DNA of 64,000 nt from RECM01 sp047921215. GTDB lineage: Bacteria; Bacteroidota; Rhodothermia; Balneolales; Cyclonatronaceae. A program made the position numbers and the translations under genes. The notes under the pieces are model-generated. The model worked only from the letters and a program-made list of their open reading frames with translations, did not search any database and was not told the origin of the DNA. This document shows, piece after piece, positions 42,823-52,101 of this stretch. The stretch spans positions 1 through 64,000 of the forward strand of contig JBLRWO010000010.1 of assembly GCA_047921215.1 (NCBI GenBank), written 5' to 3'. Position 1 is the first letter of the stretch. Each line of letters opens with the position of its first letter.

Positions 42823-43566
42823 TCAGTCGCCGCCGGCATTCTCTGAAATCTGCAATTTTTCGATTTCACTCCTGATTTCATTGAATACATGGTTCTGAAG
42901 TGTCTGAAAATCCTCGAAACCGTCCGGATCGACCGGCGGAAGTATACTAAGAATCAGGTTGCCTCTTAGATTGAGCCGCCAGGTATCGGGTTTCATCAGA
43001 TTAAACGTTCCGTGAATCGCTATGGGAAGTATAGGATAGTTACCCTCTTTGGCCAGGATGAAGGCACCCCTTTTAAAGGGTTTCATTTTGCCATCCCTGC
43101 TTCGGGTACCTTCGGGAAAAATCATTACCGGCACGTTATTCTCAAGGTAATGGTAAGACGTTTTAAGGGATTCAAATGCTTTAACCGATCCGCGGTCTAT
43201 ACTGATATGACCGGCCATTCTCATAAGCCAACCTACAACAGGTATATTAAAAATCTCTTTTTTGGATACCCACTTCATTTTCCAGGGCAGTGTTGCCATT
43301 AGTGGCATGTCCAGAAAGCTTAAATGATTTGCTACAACTATCAGAGGCTTATCCGGTCTGTAGTTTTCGAGTCCGTATATCTTTCTTTTCCAGCCAGGGT
43401 TCAGGGTTATCATCGACTGCCCGAAAAACATGAAGATGCGGTTGGGAATTTTCCGGTACGGATCGAACAGAAAGGTGAGAAGAAATACAGGCAGTGTTAT
43501 CAGTATCGATAACAGAAACGAAAGACCATACAAAAACCAGAGTAAAATGCTTAAGAAGAGGTTCAT
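42823..43566 (-). CDS. 1-acyl-sn-glycerol-3-phosphate acyltransferase
   Basis: PlsC-type enzyme making phosphatidic acid, the precursor for the pssA/psd route. The H-x4-D box is ANHLSFLDMP near 79-88; the second motif is IFPEGTRSRDG near 149. N-terminal hydrophobic segment of about 30 residues anchors it to the membrane. 247 residues. It is 5 bp from accC, so fatty-acid initiation and phospholipid assembly steps are co-transcribed. Confidence 0.92.
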   Translation of the reverse strand: MNLFLSILLWFLYGLSFLLSILITLPVFLLTFLFDPYRKIPNRIFMFFGQSMITLNPGWKRKIYGLENYRPDKPLIVVANHLSFLDMPLMATLPWKMKWVSKKEIFNIPVVGWLMRMAGHISIDRGSVKAFESLKTSYHYLENNVPVMIFPEGTRSRDGKMKPFKRGAFILAKEGNYPILPIAIHGTFNLMKPDTWRLNLRGNLILSILPPVDPDGFEDFQTLQNHVFNEIRSEIEKLQISENAGGD

Positions 43567-43571
43567 TACAT

Positions 43572-45080
43572 TCAGGCAAGCAGGTTTCTTCTGTTAACCC
43601 ACCAACCCGACAACTCCATTGCTACTGCAGCAGGTGAGTCCGTTCTGCCGTTGGTGTTTACTGATTTCGAGAGCAGGATGGCACCAAGTATTTTGGCATG
43701 TGGATCAAGGGTGCCATTTAGTGAATGTTTAACCGGATCAAAAAATTCCTGGACGAAGTGGGTGTCATATTCACCTTTTACAAAGGCAGGATCATCCATT
43801 ACAAAGCTGCAAAACGGTATGGTGGTTTTCAGTCCGGAAATATCGTACTCACCAAGTGCTCTTTTCATACGCTGTATGGCCTGATTTCGTGAACTGCCCC
43901 AGGTTACAAGCTTGGCCAGCAGGGGGTCATAATTGATGGTGACCTCCTGCCCTTCCTCAACGCCAGAATCAACGCGCACACCCGGTCCTGCCGGAATGCG
44001 GTGCCTGACCAGCAGTCCGGTGCTTGGCAAAAAATTATCGTAGGGATCTTCGGCACAGATTCGGCACTCAATGGCGTGTCCGTTTCTTTTTACATCATCC
44101 TGTGTAATCGGGAGACGTTTGCCTTCCGCAACAAGAATCTGCAGGGCCACCAGATCAACCCCTGTAATGAATTCGGTTACAGGATGTTCAACCTGAAGCC
44201 TTGTATTCATCTCGAGAAAATAGTAGTTCCGGTGTTTATCAACCAGAAACTCGATAGTACCAGCACCTGTGTAGTTACAACTTCTGGCAGCTGCTACAGC
44301 AGCTGCTGCCATTTCGGAACGCATTTGTTCTGATATAAACATGCTTGGTGACTCTTCAACCACCTTTTGGTGGCGCCTCTGTATTGAACATTCCCTGTCA
44401 AACAGGTGAATGATGTTCCCGTGGGTATCAGCCAGAATCTGAAATTCGATATGGTGAGGACTTTCAAGATATTTTTCAACGTATACCCTGTCGTCTCCGA
44501 ATGCACTGCGGGCTTCCGACTGCGCCATACGCACACTTCGGGCAAAATCAGAAGGATTATACACAATTCTCATTCCCTTACCCCCGCCACCTGCAGCTGC
44601 CTTGATCATAACAGGATAACCTATAGAATCGGCCAACTGAGCCGCTTCGTCCACATCGTTAAGTGCGGTAGTGGTTCCAGGCGGGAGCGGTACCCCGGCA
44701 TTGATCATCAGTTCCCTGGCTTTTGTTTTATCTCCCATGGCCTCTATCGATTCCGGAGAGGGGCCTATAAAAACGATTCCTTCTTCTTTGATGCGCCGGG
44801 AAAACACAGGGTTTTCACTCAGAAAACCATAGCCAGGATGAATGGCATCAGCAGAAGTGTGTTTTGCAGCCTGAATAATTTTGTCTGTTACCAGATAACT
44901 TTCAGATGATGGGGCCTCACCAATGTGCACAGATTCATCGGCAAGAAGAACATGAGGCGAGTACCTGTCGGCATCGGAAAAAACGGAAACTGTTTTGATG
45001 CCAAGATCCTTGCAGGTCCGGATAATTCTGACTGCTATTTCTCCCCTGTTTGCTACGAGAATTTTATTGATTGTCGGCAT
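43572..45080 (-). CDS. accC: Biotin carboxylase subunit of an acyl-CoA carboxylase
   Basis: ATP-dependent carboxylation of biotin. MPTINKILVANRGEIAVRIIRTC opens the Rossmann-like pre-ATP-grasp; the ATP-grasp loop AAAGGGGKGMRIV is near 163; EMNTRLQVEHPVTE near 286-299 carries catalytic residues; the final biotin-carboxylase C-terminal domain ends near 450 at EYDTHFVQEF. About 50 further residues form an extra tail, so it is longer (502) than AccC of E. coli and could belong to a propionyl/acyl-CoA carboxylase. No BCCP or carboxyltransferase gene is adjacent, so the carboxylase type is not settled. Confidence 0.92.
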   Translation of the reverse strand: MPTINKILVANRGEIAVRIIRTCKDLGIKTVSVFSDADRYSPHVLLADESVHIGEAPSSESYLVTDKIIQAAKHTSADAIHPGYGFLSENPVFSRRIKEEGIVFIGPSPESIEAMGDKTKARELMINAGVPLPPGTTTALNDVDEAAQLADSIGYPVMIKAAAGGGGKGMRIVYNPSDFARSVRMAQSEARSAFGDDRVYVEKYLESPHHIEFQILADTHGNIIHLFDRECSIQRRHQKVVEESPSMFISEQMRSEMAAAAVAAARSCNYTGAGTIEFLVDKHRNYYFLEMNTRLQVEHPVTEFITGVDLVALQILVAEGKRLPITQDDVKRNGHAIECRICAEDPYDNFLPSTGLLVRHRIPAGPGVRVDSGVEEGQEVTINYDPLLAKLVTWGSSRNQAIQRMKRALGEYDISGLKTTIPFCSFVMDDPAFVKGEYDTHFVQEFFDPVKHSLNGTLDPHAKILGAILLSKSVNTNGRTDSPAAVAMELSGWWVNRRNLLA

Positions 45081-45154
45081 AGTGTAAATGAAATAGACCT
45101 GTGGTATTTACCTGCCAAAAATAGCATTTGCCCGATAATAAAACATACTGAATG

Positions 45155-45889
45155 TCAGGGTATATGATTTCTGAGCATCCGGGAATAATCATTATAGGTG
45201 CATTTTTCGGATACCTGCCAGAGGTCCAGAGAGTGATGAATCCACTTTTCGTTCAGGGCGTCACTGATAATTTCAGCCTCGGCACGGTGAGGATCTTTTT
45301 CATTGGTTATAATACGGATGTCGATACGTTTGATTTGATCAATAATTTCGGGGTCATTCAGATTCGGGAAATATTCTATTGGATTATTGTAGTAAAGAAG
45401 ATTGGAAAAATAGTCGTTAAAAAAGGGTTTGATATTGTACCGGCCGCAGGCAGCAAGAACCTTGTTCACCATTTCGGGATGTTTTAATGCGAAGTTAACA
45501 GCGTGGTATGCTCCCATACCAATTCCGGTAATAATGAGATAAGAATTGCCCGAATGCTCCCTGATAAAGGGAATGACCTCATCCATAATATACTCTTCAT
45601 ATTGTATATACCTGTCAAGTCGGCCTTCCGGATTTCCGGCCTTAGAATCAAATACCTCTTTGTCTATGGTATCTACACAATAGAACCTGTTGTACTGGTT
45701 CTTGAGTTGTTCGGTAACCTCACTCAGAAAACCAAGGTTGCCGTAGTCGGATGCTTTGCCATTCATGTCAGGAAATGCAAGTACAGGTGTGCCCCCGGTG
45801 CCATATATGGCTACTCTCATCGGTTCTCCAAGACTCGGGCTACCCCACTTTTTTACCTGTTCTGCCTTAATTTTTTCCATGTTGTACAA
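45155..45889 (-). CDS. Esterase-family alpha/beta-hydrolase-fold protein lacking the catalytic serine
   Basis: Clearly the 'esterase family' of small alpha/beta hydrolases: VLAFPDMNGKASDYGNLGF, RFYCVDTIDKEVF, YIQYEEYIMDEVIPFI, and the nucleophile elbow region LIITGIGMGAYHAVNFALKHPE. The elbow should read G-x-S-x-G; residue 124 is Gly, encoded by GGT (45518-45520), one base from AGT Ser. The C-terminal catalytic His region (normally EAHxxxYWR) reads VSEKCTYNDYSRML, without His. The acid-site region NEKDP is kept. It therefore looks like a pseudoenzyme; scaffold or binding role is inferred. Located between accC and phytoene synthase. Confidence 0.8.
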   Translation of the reverse strand: MYNMEKIKAEQVKKWGSPSLGEPMRVAIYGTGGTPVLAFPDMNGKASDYGNLGFLSEVTEQLKNQYNRFYCVDTIDKEVFDSKAGNPEGRLDRYIQYEEYIMDEVIPFIREHSGNSYLIITGIGMGAYHAVNFALKHPEMVNKVLAACGRYNIKPFFNDYFSNLLYYNNPIEYFPNLNDPEIIDQIKRIDIRIITNEKDPHRAEAEIISDALNEKWIHHSLDLWQVSEKCTYNDYSRMLRNHIP

Positions 45890-45966
45890 TCATGCCTGGG
45901 TTGATCAGCATAATCGTAATAAAGGTTCATTTAAACAAGAAAAGCGGTTCCATTTTGCTAAAAATC

Positions 45967-46938
45967 CTAATGTTTCCACCACAATCTGGGAATCATAGCC
46001 AGTTTTTCTGACGTGGATAAATAGGCTCTTTGTTTGAAGACCTGATAGTCGAGTTCCTCTATCCGATCGAGAATTTTACTGTAATTTTGACGGGCAAGAT
46101 AAACAGGCTGTCTGCTGTCGGCAGAAAGCATGGGTATGCCCGCGTCCGAACTTTCGTAGTAATAGCGTGCCCTGCCAATCTGGAACTGCATAAATTCCCT
46201 GAATTTATCGTCAACTTTTCTCTCAAAAAGATTTTCTTCTGTAATATTGAACCTGTCAAGGTCTTCACGGGGAAGATAAATCCGGCCCTTCTCGAGATCC
46301 TCGGAAATATCGCGTAAAATGTTGGTGAGCTGCATAGCAATGCCGAGATCCACGGCGTGTTGCAAAGCATTTCTGTTGGAATACCCAAAAATTTCAGAAG
46401 TCATCAGGCCAACAACTGATGCCACTTTATAGGAGTAATCATAGAGCTCGTCGAAGGTCTCATATCTGTTTTTGGTGAGGTCCATACTCACACCTTCTAT
46501 GAGTTCAAAAGGGAGTTCTATGGGGATGTGGTAGGATTCCAGAGTATCTGACAGGGCTACCAGTATGGGATGATCATTTACCTTACCCTCATACGTATCC
46601 TTCAGATTCTGTTTCCAGATTTCTACTCTTTCCAGGATTTCATTCGCATTAATTTTCTTCTGCCTGAGCAGGTCTTCAGCCTCATCCACCAGGTCATCAA
46701 GGTAGCGGCAAAGTGCATAGACCGCGAATATACTTCGCTGCTTTTTTGTAGGCAGAAAACGCGTAGCCATATAAAAAGTCTTGGCATGTTCACGTGTAAT
46801 TTTGCGGCAGTGCTGATAAGCAAGTCGTAATTCAGGCTCTGCCACCTCATCAATAACAGCCCTGTGAAAAGACGTACGCTCATAAACCGGCCTGAACAGC
46901 TGGTAGGGAAAACGGAGTATTTTGTACGCAATTGGCAT
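45967..46938 (-). CDS. Phytoene/squalene synthase family protein
   Basis: Head-to-head condensation of two prenyl diphosphates. Aspartate-rich motifs are YLDDLVDEAED near 79-89 and QLTNILRDISEDLEKGRIYLP near 203-223; AKTFYMATRFLP near 53 and VSMDLTKNRYETFDEL near 148 are also typical. 323 residues. The two Asp motifs and length fit phytoene synthase (crtB) better than HpnC/HpnD, but squalene synthase cannot be excluded. No other carotenoid gene is next to it. The isoprenoid precursors would come from dxr. It diverges from the LacI gene. Confidence 0.88.
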   Translation of the reverse strand: MPIAYKILRFPYQLFRPVYERTSFHRAVIDEVAEPELRLAYQHCRKITREHAKTFYMATRFLPTKKQRSIFAVYALCRYLDDLVDEAEDLLRQKKINANEILERVEIWKQNLKDTYEGKVNDHPILVALSDTLESYHIPIELPFELIEGVSMDLTKNRYETFDELYDYSYKVASVVGLMTSEIFGYSNRNALQHAVDLGIAMQLTNILRDISEDLEKGRIYLPREDLDRFNITEENLFERKVDDKFREFMQFQIGRARYYYESSDAGIPMLSADSRQPVYLARQNYSKILDRIEELDYQVFKQRAYLSTSEKLAMIPRLWWKH

Positions 46939-47084
46939 TTTTTCCTCGTATAGACAGTAAAAGTGAAAAAATATTAAATTCGTTCCATATCAATAAAAGT
47001 AATAATATTTTAGAGTTGTGGGACCATCAGGATATTAATATAATTTCCGCTATTATCTGATTTTGAATAACTAAATGAAGAAAT

Positions 47085-47126
47085 TTGCACCAGAAAGCTT
47101 AATTATTAAATTAATCGGTCTAATTT
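47085..47126 (+). promoter_or_regulatory. Candidate promoter with overlapping LacI-type operator
   Basis: TTGCAC (47085-47090), 16 bp spacer, TAAATT (47107-47112), about 55 bp before the regulator start. A perfect inverted repeat AAATTA-N7-TAATTT at 47108-47126 overlaps the -10 box, a natural place for autorepression by the LacI-family protein encoded downstream. AT-rich sequence raises the chance rate of such repeats. The remainder of 46939-47180 shows no gene. Confidence 0.4.
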
Positions 47127-47180
47127 CTGCAAAATGACGTATTTTCCATTTCTAAATAATCTCTCTGTTATAAATTAAAT

Positions 47181-48188
47181 ATGGCCAAAAAGAACACTAT
47201 ATACGATGTGGCAAAAAAAGCCGGGGTCGCAATATCAACCGTTTCCCGGGTTCTGAACGAGTCTCCCTACGTATCGGAGGAGACCAAAAGCAAGGTTGTA
47301 AATGCAATAAAAGATCTTGAATTCAGACCGCAGGTCAATGCAAGGTTACTTGCCAAACGTCAGCCTCAGATTATTGCTGTTGCTGTACCTACATTTACGA
47401 CCCCATTCTTTAATGAAGTGCTGAAAGGTGTAAAAGATGAAATTAAAGCCCTGAACCTGGATTTCATTATTTATAACACGGGATCGGAGAATCCTGAAGG
47501 ACAATTTATCAGTTTTATAGACCGGGGTGTTCCGGATGCACTCATCATGTTTTCAATTGAGATTACTGATGAAATCTATAAGGGTATCAAAGACCTTTCT
47601 ATCCCCATCATTCTGGTTGGTGCTGAACACAGTGATTTTGACAGTATTTCCTGGAATAACTACAGGGGGGGGTTTCTGGCAGCGGAGCATCTGATCAGCT
47701 GCGACTATAAGAAAATCGGGATGATCCGCTCGCATAAAAGTTCCTATATAGCAGATCAGCGCGAAAAAGGCTTCAAAGATGCTATGAAAAAGTATAAAAT
47801 TCCGATAGATGAAAACTGCATAGTAAGTGGTATCACTACAAAACATGCCGGTTTTAGTGAAGAAGCCGGTTTTGAGGCAGTGAATATACTCAACAAGCGC
47901 AATAACATACCACAGGCACTGTTTTGTTCAAATGATGCACAGGCTATCGGTGCCCTTCATGCCCTCAATGAACTAGGCAAAAGGGTTCCGGAAGATGTTG
48001 CAGTGATGGGCTACGACAACATCAAGGTATCCCGGTATTTTAATCTGACCACAATCGATCAGAAAATGTATGAAGTGGGAGTGCAGGCGATTAAATTACT
48101 GAGCCACAGAATTAAAAACAAAGAAGACCGGGTACATCACTCCATTATAGAACCCGAACTGATTATCCGAAAATCAACAACCAGATAA
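47181..48188 (+). CDS. LacI-family transcriptional regulator
   Basis: 335 residues. Canonical LacI HTH at the N-terminus: TIYDVAKKAGVAISTVSRVLNESPYVSEETKSKV (6-39) plus the hinge FRPQVNARLLAKRQ near 51-64, followed by a periplasmic-binding-like ligand domain (about 65-335) with the dimer segment LFCSNDAQAIGALHALNELGKRVPEDVAVMGYDN. Its stop is 2 bp before the TTG start of purC, so they are co-transcribed. In E. coli the LacI-family protein PurR controls purine synthesis; the pairing here suggests a purine effector, but no ligand residue was identified. No sugar transporter or glycosidase is adjacent. Confidence 0.93.
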   Translation: MAKKNTIYDVAKKAGVAISTVSRVLNESPYVSEETKSKVVNAIKDLEFRPQVNARLLAKRQPQIIAVAVPTFTTPFFNEVLKGVKDEIKALNLDFIIYNTGSENPEGQFISFIDRGVPDALIMFSIEITDEIYKGIKDLSIPIILVGAEHSDFDSISWNNYRGGFLAAEHLISCDYKKIGMIRSHKSSYIADQREKGFKDAMKKYKIPIDENCIVSGITTKHAGFSEEAGFEAVNILNKRNNIPQALFCSNDAQAIGALHALNELGKRVPEDVAVMGYDNIKVSRYFNLTTIDQKMYEVGVQAIKLLSHRIKNKEDRVHHSIIEPELIIRKSTTR

Positions 48189-48190
48189 CC

Positions 48191-49153
48191 TTGGAAAACG
48201 CTATAAACGGAGACATCCTGAATCAGGAATGTATTGTCCGTACAGATGCCGGGGGGGTACCCTCCCCTTACAGAGGCAAGGTAAGAGATGTTTACTCGCT
48301 GAATCCGGCTACAATCGCGATCGTAGTAACCGATCGTATTTCTGCTTTTGACCATATCCTGAGGCAACCGATTCCCTATAAGGGACAAATTCTGAACCGT
48401 ATCTCCGATTTTACTTTTAAAAAGGTTTCAGATATAGTCGATACTCATGTAATTGATGTTCCCCATCCCAACATAATGATTGCCAAACGATGCAATTCCC
48501 TGCCCGTTGAAGTAGTTGTTCGGGGTTATCTGGCAGGACATGCCTGGCGAACCTACAGCTCGGGCGGGCGGTTATTGTGTGGTGTTCAGTTGCCTGATGG
48601 CTTAAAAAGAAATCAGAAATTTGAACAACCGATCATCACACCTACAACCAAAGCTTCTGAAGGGCATGATCAGGATATTACCCGGGAGGAAATTCTTGCA
48701 GCCGGCCTTGTTGACAAGGGAGTGTGGGAGAATATTGAACATACAGCACTGAACCTTTTTAAAAGGGGTACGGAAATTGCCACAAATCAGGGCCTGATAC
48801 TTGTAGATACAAAATATGAATTCGGATTCCACGATGGCCGGCTTATACTGATTGACGAGGTTCATACGCCCGATTCATCGCGGTATTTCTATTCCGAAGG
48901 GTATGATCAAAGGCTTGAAAAAGATCTGGATCAGCGTCAGCTGAGCAAGGAATTTATACGTGAGTGGCTCATTGATCATCATTTTATGGGTAAAGAAGGC
49001 CAGGTAATGCCTGATCTGCCGGATGAATTTATTGTAACTGTGTATAAACGATATGCAGAACTGTTTGAACGTCTTACCGGCGAAAAGTTCAAGCCGGTAC
49101 AAGTTAAAGGTTTCAATAATACACTTGCTGACATTCTGAAAAAATATTCCTGA
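48191..49153 (+). CDS. purC: Phosphoribosylaminoimidazole-succinocarboxamide synthase
   Basis: SAICAR synthase of purine biosynthesis, the ~320-residue long form. Motifs: YRGKVRDVYSLNPATIAIVVTDRISAFDHIL near 27-57, EVVVRGYLAGHAWRTYSSGG near 104-123, ILVDTKYEFGFHDGRLILIDEVHTPDSSRYF near 205. Only a TTG start is available directly after the LacI stop; no in-frame ATG precedes the conserved core. It is the only purine gene in the window, tucked behind the LacI regulator. Confidence 0.96.
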   Translation: MENAINGDILNQECIVRTDAGGVPSPYRGKVRDVYSLNPATIAIVVTDRISAFDHILRQPIPYKGQILNRISDFTFKKVSDIVDTHVIDVPHPNIMIAKRCNSLPVEVVVRGYLAGHAWRTYSSGGRLLCGVQLPDGLKRNQKFEQPIITPTTKASEGHDQDITREEILAAGLVDKGVWENIEHTALNLFKRGTEIATNQGLILVDTKYEFGFHDGRLILIDEVHTPDSSRYFYSEGYDQRLEKDLDQRQLSKEFIREWLIDHHFMGKEGQVMPDLPDEFIVTVYKRYAELFERLTGEKFKPVQVKGFNNTLADILKKYS

Positions 49154-49201
49154 ATAATCGATTTATTCAGAGCCCGGATATCCTGTTATAATGTACTGCC
49201 G

Positions 49202-49230
49202 TTCACTGCTGTCGGAGCAATTGTTATATT
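49202..49230 (+). promoter_or_regulatory. Candidate promoter for the patatin-barrel gene
   Basis: TTCACT (49202-49207), 17 bp spacer, TATATT (49225-49230), about 39 bp before the ATG at 49270. The -35 is a four-of-six match to TTGACA. Only moderately convincing. Confidence 0.42.
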
Positions 49231-49269
49231 AATAGAAATCGTTTACAGAACAAGAGTGTCTGGTTCTAC

Positions 49270-51453
49270 ATGATAAAGAAGTTATCATTTATTTCGCTTG
49301 TACCTGTTATAGTAGGCCTTGTGTTAATCCTACCCGTTCAGGCCACAGATTCTGCGGATTCCCTGAAAACAGATCGTGCACGTGTTGGGATTGCATTCAG
49401 TGGAGGTGGGGCGAAAGGTTTGGCGCATATTGGAGTTCTCAAGGTACTTGAAGAGGTCAATATGCCGATAGACTATATAACCGGGACTAGTATGGGGGCG
49501 CTTGTTGGAGGGTTATACGCTATCGGTTATTCACCCGAATTTATGCAGGATTTGGTACTGAACCTTAACTGGAATGAACTGTTCAGCGACGAAATTCGCC
49601 GAAGGTATATGCCAATGGAAGAGAAATACTGGGATGGCCGCTTTCTGATCACTCTACCTTTTAAAAGTGGTCAGCTGCGTTTACCTGCAGGCCTGGTAGC
49701 CGGCCAGCACATATCGATGCTGTTGTCGAACCTGACCTGGGAGTACCACGCGGTGAACGACTACAACCGGCTGCCCATACCCTTTGCCTGCATAGCAACC
49801 GATCTTGAAACAGGTGAAGCCATTGTGATGCGCAGCGGGGTACTGAGTGAATCGATCCGAGCGAGTATATCCATCCCCACCATCTTCACTCCGGTACGGG
49901 TTGATAGCCAGGTTGTAGTAGACGGAGGAGTGGTCCGTAATCTGCCGGTTTCAGATGTAGTAGAAATGGGGGCGGATATTGTAATCGGAGTCAATGTTTC
50001 AGAAGGGCTCAAATTTGCAGACAGCCTTCGCACGATCGTTGATATCATGGATCAGACGGTTGGTTTTAAAATGTACCAATCGGTTTCTGAAGAGACAGAG
50101 CTGGCAGACATAATGATGAACCCGGAAGTAAAGTCTTACAAACTGCTTGAGTTTGATAAGGCCCAGGAAATTATCAACGCTGGTGAAGCTGAAGCCAGGA
50201 AACATTATGCCTGGCTTAAAAACCTGGCCGACTCCCTGAATGCAATCACAGAATACACCAGACGTAGATCCATTCAACCTGAAATCAATAATGAGGTAAC
50301 CATAACAGGTATCAATATTGAGGGGTTGGTTTACTATTCCGAATCACAATTACGTAGTGAACTTCAAATAGAAATCGGCTCAAAAGCTGACAGGATCGTT
50401 ATTACAAATGCTATAGACCGGCTCTATTCTCTGCAATACTTTCATCGTATTAGTTATTATCTATCCGAAACCGAAGACGGTTTTAATCTGAATATAAAAG
50501 TTACTGAACGGGAGCAGTCAACCTTCAGTTTTGGCTTCAATTACAATAATTACACCAATGCAACCCTGCTTTTTAATTCTTCTTTCAAAAACCTGGTAAC
50601 CAGGGGATCCACATTACGTTTAACTGCTTCACTCGGGTTGGAGCCCGCGCTGGATGCGCAGTTGATTCGTTATGTCGGAGTTCGAAGGAATATCGGTTTT
50701 CAGGGCAGAATCAATTATGAGCTCAAAAAAATCGACCTTTATGATGATCAGGGAGAGAGAGTATCCAGTTTTGACAATAATTCAACGTATGCGGAGTTGC
50801 TTTTTTTTCCGGTTGTAAGTTCAACCATACTTATAGGCGGGGGAATACGGGAAGAATTTTTCAGCGCATCATCCGGTATTGGATTTCTGGATTTTGACCT
50901 TTCATGGTCCAATCTGAACTTGCTGACGGCACACATCTGGGTCGACAACCTGGACAAGACATTTTTCCCTGACCGTGGGCACAGTATAAGGGCCGATGCA
51001 TCCAGATCTTTCATCTTTGGTAATACCTCAGGATATCTGAAAGTCGATTTCAATTGGAGTTCGTACTACAATTTGTCACGAAAACTTGTACTGACAAATC
51101 GGGGCCAGCTTGGCTTTATTTCGGGTGACGTAGCACCGGTGCATCACCGGTTCTTCCTGGCCGGCGACAGGGGTTTTTACGGGTTTCGACGGTACGAGGT
51201 AAACGGTACCAGAATTAAGTGGATTCAGGCAGGGCTGCGATATGAAATTATTGAACAAACGTACATTCAACCAACGTTCAATGTTGGAAATACAGAAGAT
51301 CCGGGCAACCTTGATCTGACCAGTCAATCTTATCACTGGGGGTGGGGAATATCGTTCGGAATGCAGACAATGATAGCCCCAGTGCAGCTTATTCTGTCAG
51401 GTTCCGACCGTCATAATCTGCAAATAGGATTTTCTATAGGCATAGTATTTTAA
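49270..51453 (+). CDS. Patatin-like phospholipase fused to POTRA and outer-membrane barrel
   Basis: 727 residues: signal peptide (to about 25), patatin domain (about 38-320), POTRA-like segment (about 288-370, starting EVTITGINIEGLVYYSESQLRSEL), and a BamA/TpsB-like 16-strand barrel to the end (RHNLQIGFSIGIVF). Catalytic dyad is present: S74 in GTSMG and D218 in VDGGVVRN; the oxyanion loop is SGGGAKGLAHIG at 44-55. The architecture equals the PlpD-type (type Vd) secretion/lipase proteins. It may cut phospholipids at the outer membrane or be surface displayed. Single-gene unit. Confidence 0.92.
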   Translation: MIKKLSFISLVPVIVGLVLILPVQATDSADSLKTDRARVGIAFSGGGAKGLAHIGVLKVLEEVNMPIDYITGTSMGALVGGLYAIGYSPEFMQDLVLNLNWNELFSDEIRRRYMPMEEKYWDGRFLITLPFKSGQLRLPAGLVAGQHISMLLSNLTWEYHAVNDYNRLPIPFACIATDLETGEAIVMRSGVLSESIRASISIPTIFTPVRVDSQVVVDGGVVRNLPVSDVVEMGADIVIGVNVSEGLKFADSLRTIVDIMDQTVGFKMYQSVSEETELADIMMNPEVKSYKLLEFDKAQEIINAGEAEARKHYAWLKNLADSLNAITEYTRRRSIQPEINNEVTITGINIEGLVYYSESQLRSELQIEIGSKADRIVITNAIDRLYSLQYFHRISYYLSETEDGFNLNIKVTEREQSTFSFGFNYNNYTNATLLFNSSFKNLVTRGSTLRLTASLGLEPALDAQLIRYVGVRRNIGFQGRINYELKKIDLYDDQGERVSSFDNNSTYAELLFFPVVSSTILIGGGIREEFFSASSGIGFLDFDLSWSNLNLLTAHIWVDNLDKTFFPDRGHSIRADASRSFIFGNTSGYLKVDFNWSSYYNLSRKLVLTNRGQLGFISGDVAPVHHRFFLAGDRGFYGFRRYEVNGTRIKWIQAGLRYEIIEQTYIQPTFNVGNTEDPGNLDLTSQSYHWGWGISFGMQTMIAPVQLILSGSDRHNLQIGFSIGIVF

Positions 51454-51541
51454 TACCGGTGCTGTCCGGGTTTTAAAAACGGGTGAGGTCACAAGAAATG
51501 CATGGAACCTTTCATTACCGGGATGTTAACCTGTAAACCGG

Positions 51542-52033
51542 TCAGTTTTTCATGTTGATATATTGCAGAGGGAGCGGCATTTCAGCTTTCTTTAACATGG
51601 AAATCACCTCTTGCAGATCATCAATTTTTTTACCGGTAATGCGAACCTTGTCGTCCATGATTGCCGGCTGTACTTTAAGCCGGCTGTCTTTAACCAGTTT
51701 TACAATTTTTTTGGCATTATCACGGTCGATCCCTTCTTTAGCCGCTACCAGAATACGAATACCTCCGTGCGAAGTACCTTCAGGTTCACCGAATTCCAAT
51801 GCTTTAGAGCTGATACCTCTTTTAATGATGTGTCCGGTCAGGGTGTCGCGAACGGCTTTGAATCGCATTTCGTTTTCTGTAACGATCCGGATCGTCTTAT
51901 CTTTGCGGTTAAAATCTATTTCGGTCTTCGAATCTCTGAAATCATAACGGTTTCCGATCTCTTTTGCAGCATTATTTACGGCATTATCCAGTTCCTGGAT
52001 ATCAATTTCATTTACAACATCGAAAGAAGGCAT
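51542..52033 (-). CDS. YajQ-family nucleotide-binding protein
   Basis: 163 residues, all YajQ features: MPSFDVVNEIDIQELDNAVNNA, NRYDFRDSKTEI, GGIRILVAAKEGIDRDNAKKIVKLVKDSRLKVQPAIMDDKVRITGKKIDDLQ. Some members bind cyclic di-GMP or RNA and influence transcription; the ligand here is not shown by sequence. Single-gene unit, divergent from the hydrolase gene at 52102 with 68 bp between starts. Confidence 0.95.
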   Translation of the reverse strand: MPSFDVVNEIDIQELDNAVNNAAKEIGNRYDFRDSKTEIDFNRKDKTIRIVTENEMRFKAVRDTLTGHIIKRGISSKALEFGEPEGTSHGGIRILVAAKEGIDRDNAKKIVKLVKDSRLKVQPAIMDDKVRITGKKIDDLQEVISMLKKAEMPLPLQYINMKN

Positions 52034-52101
52034 ACACGTACTTTTGAATTTTTAAATTAAATGCAGCTGTAAGCTGTAAGTCAGAAAGGTATAAAAAAAA
52101 A

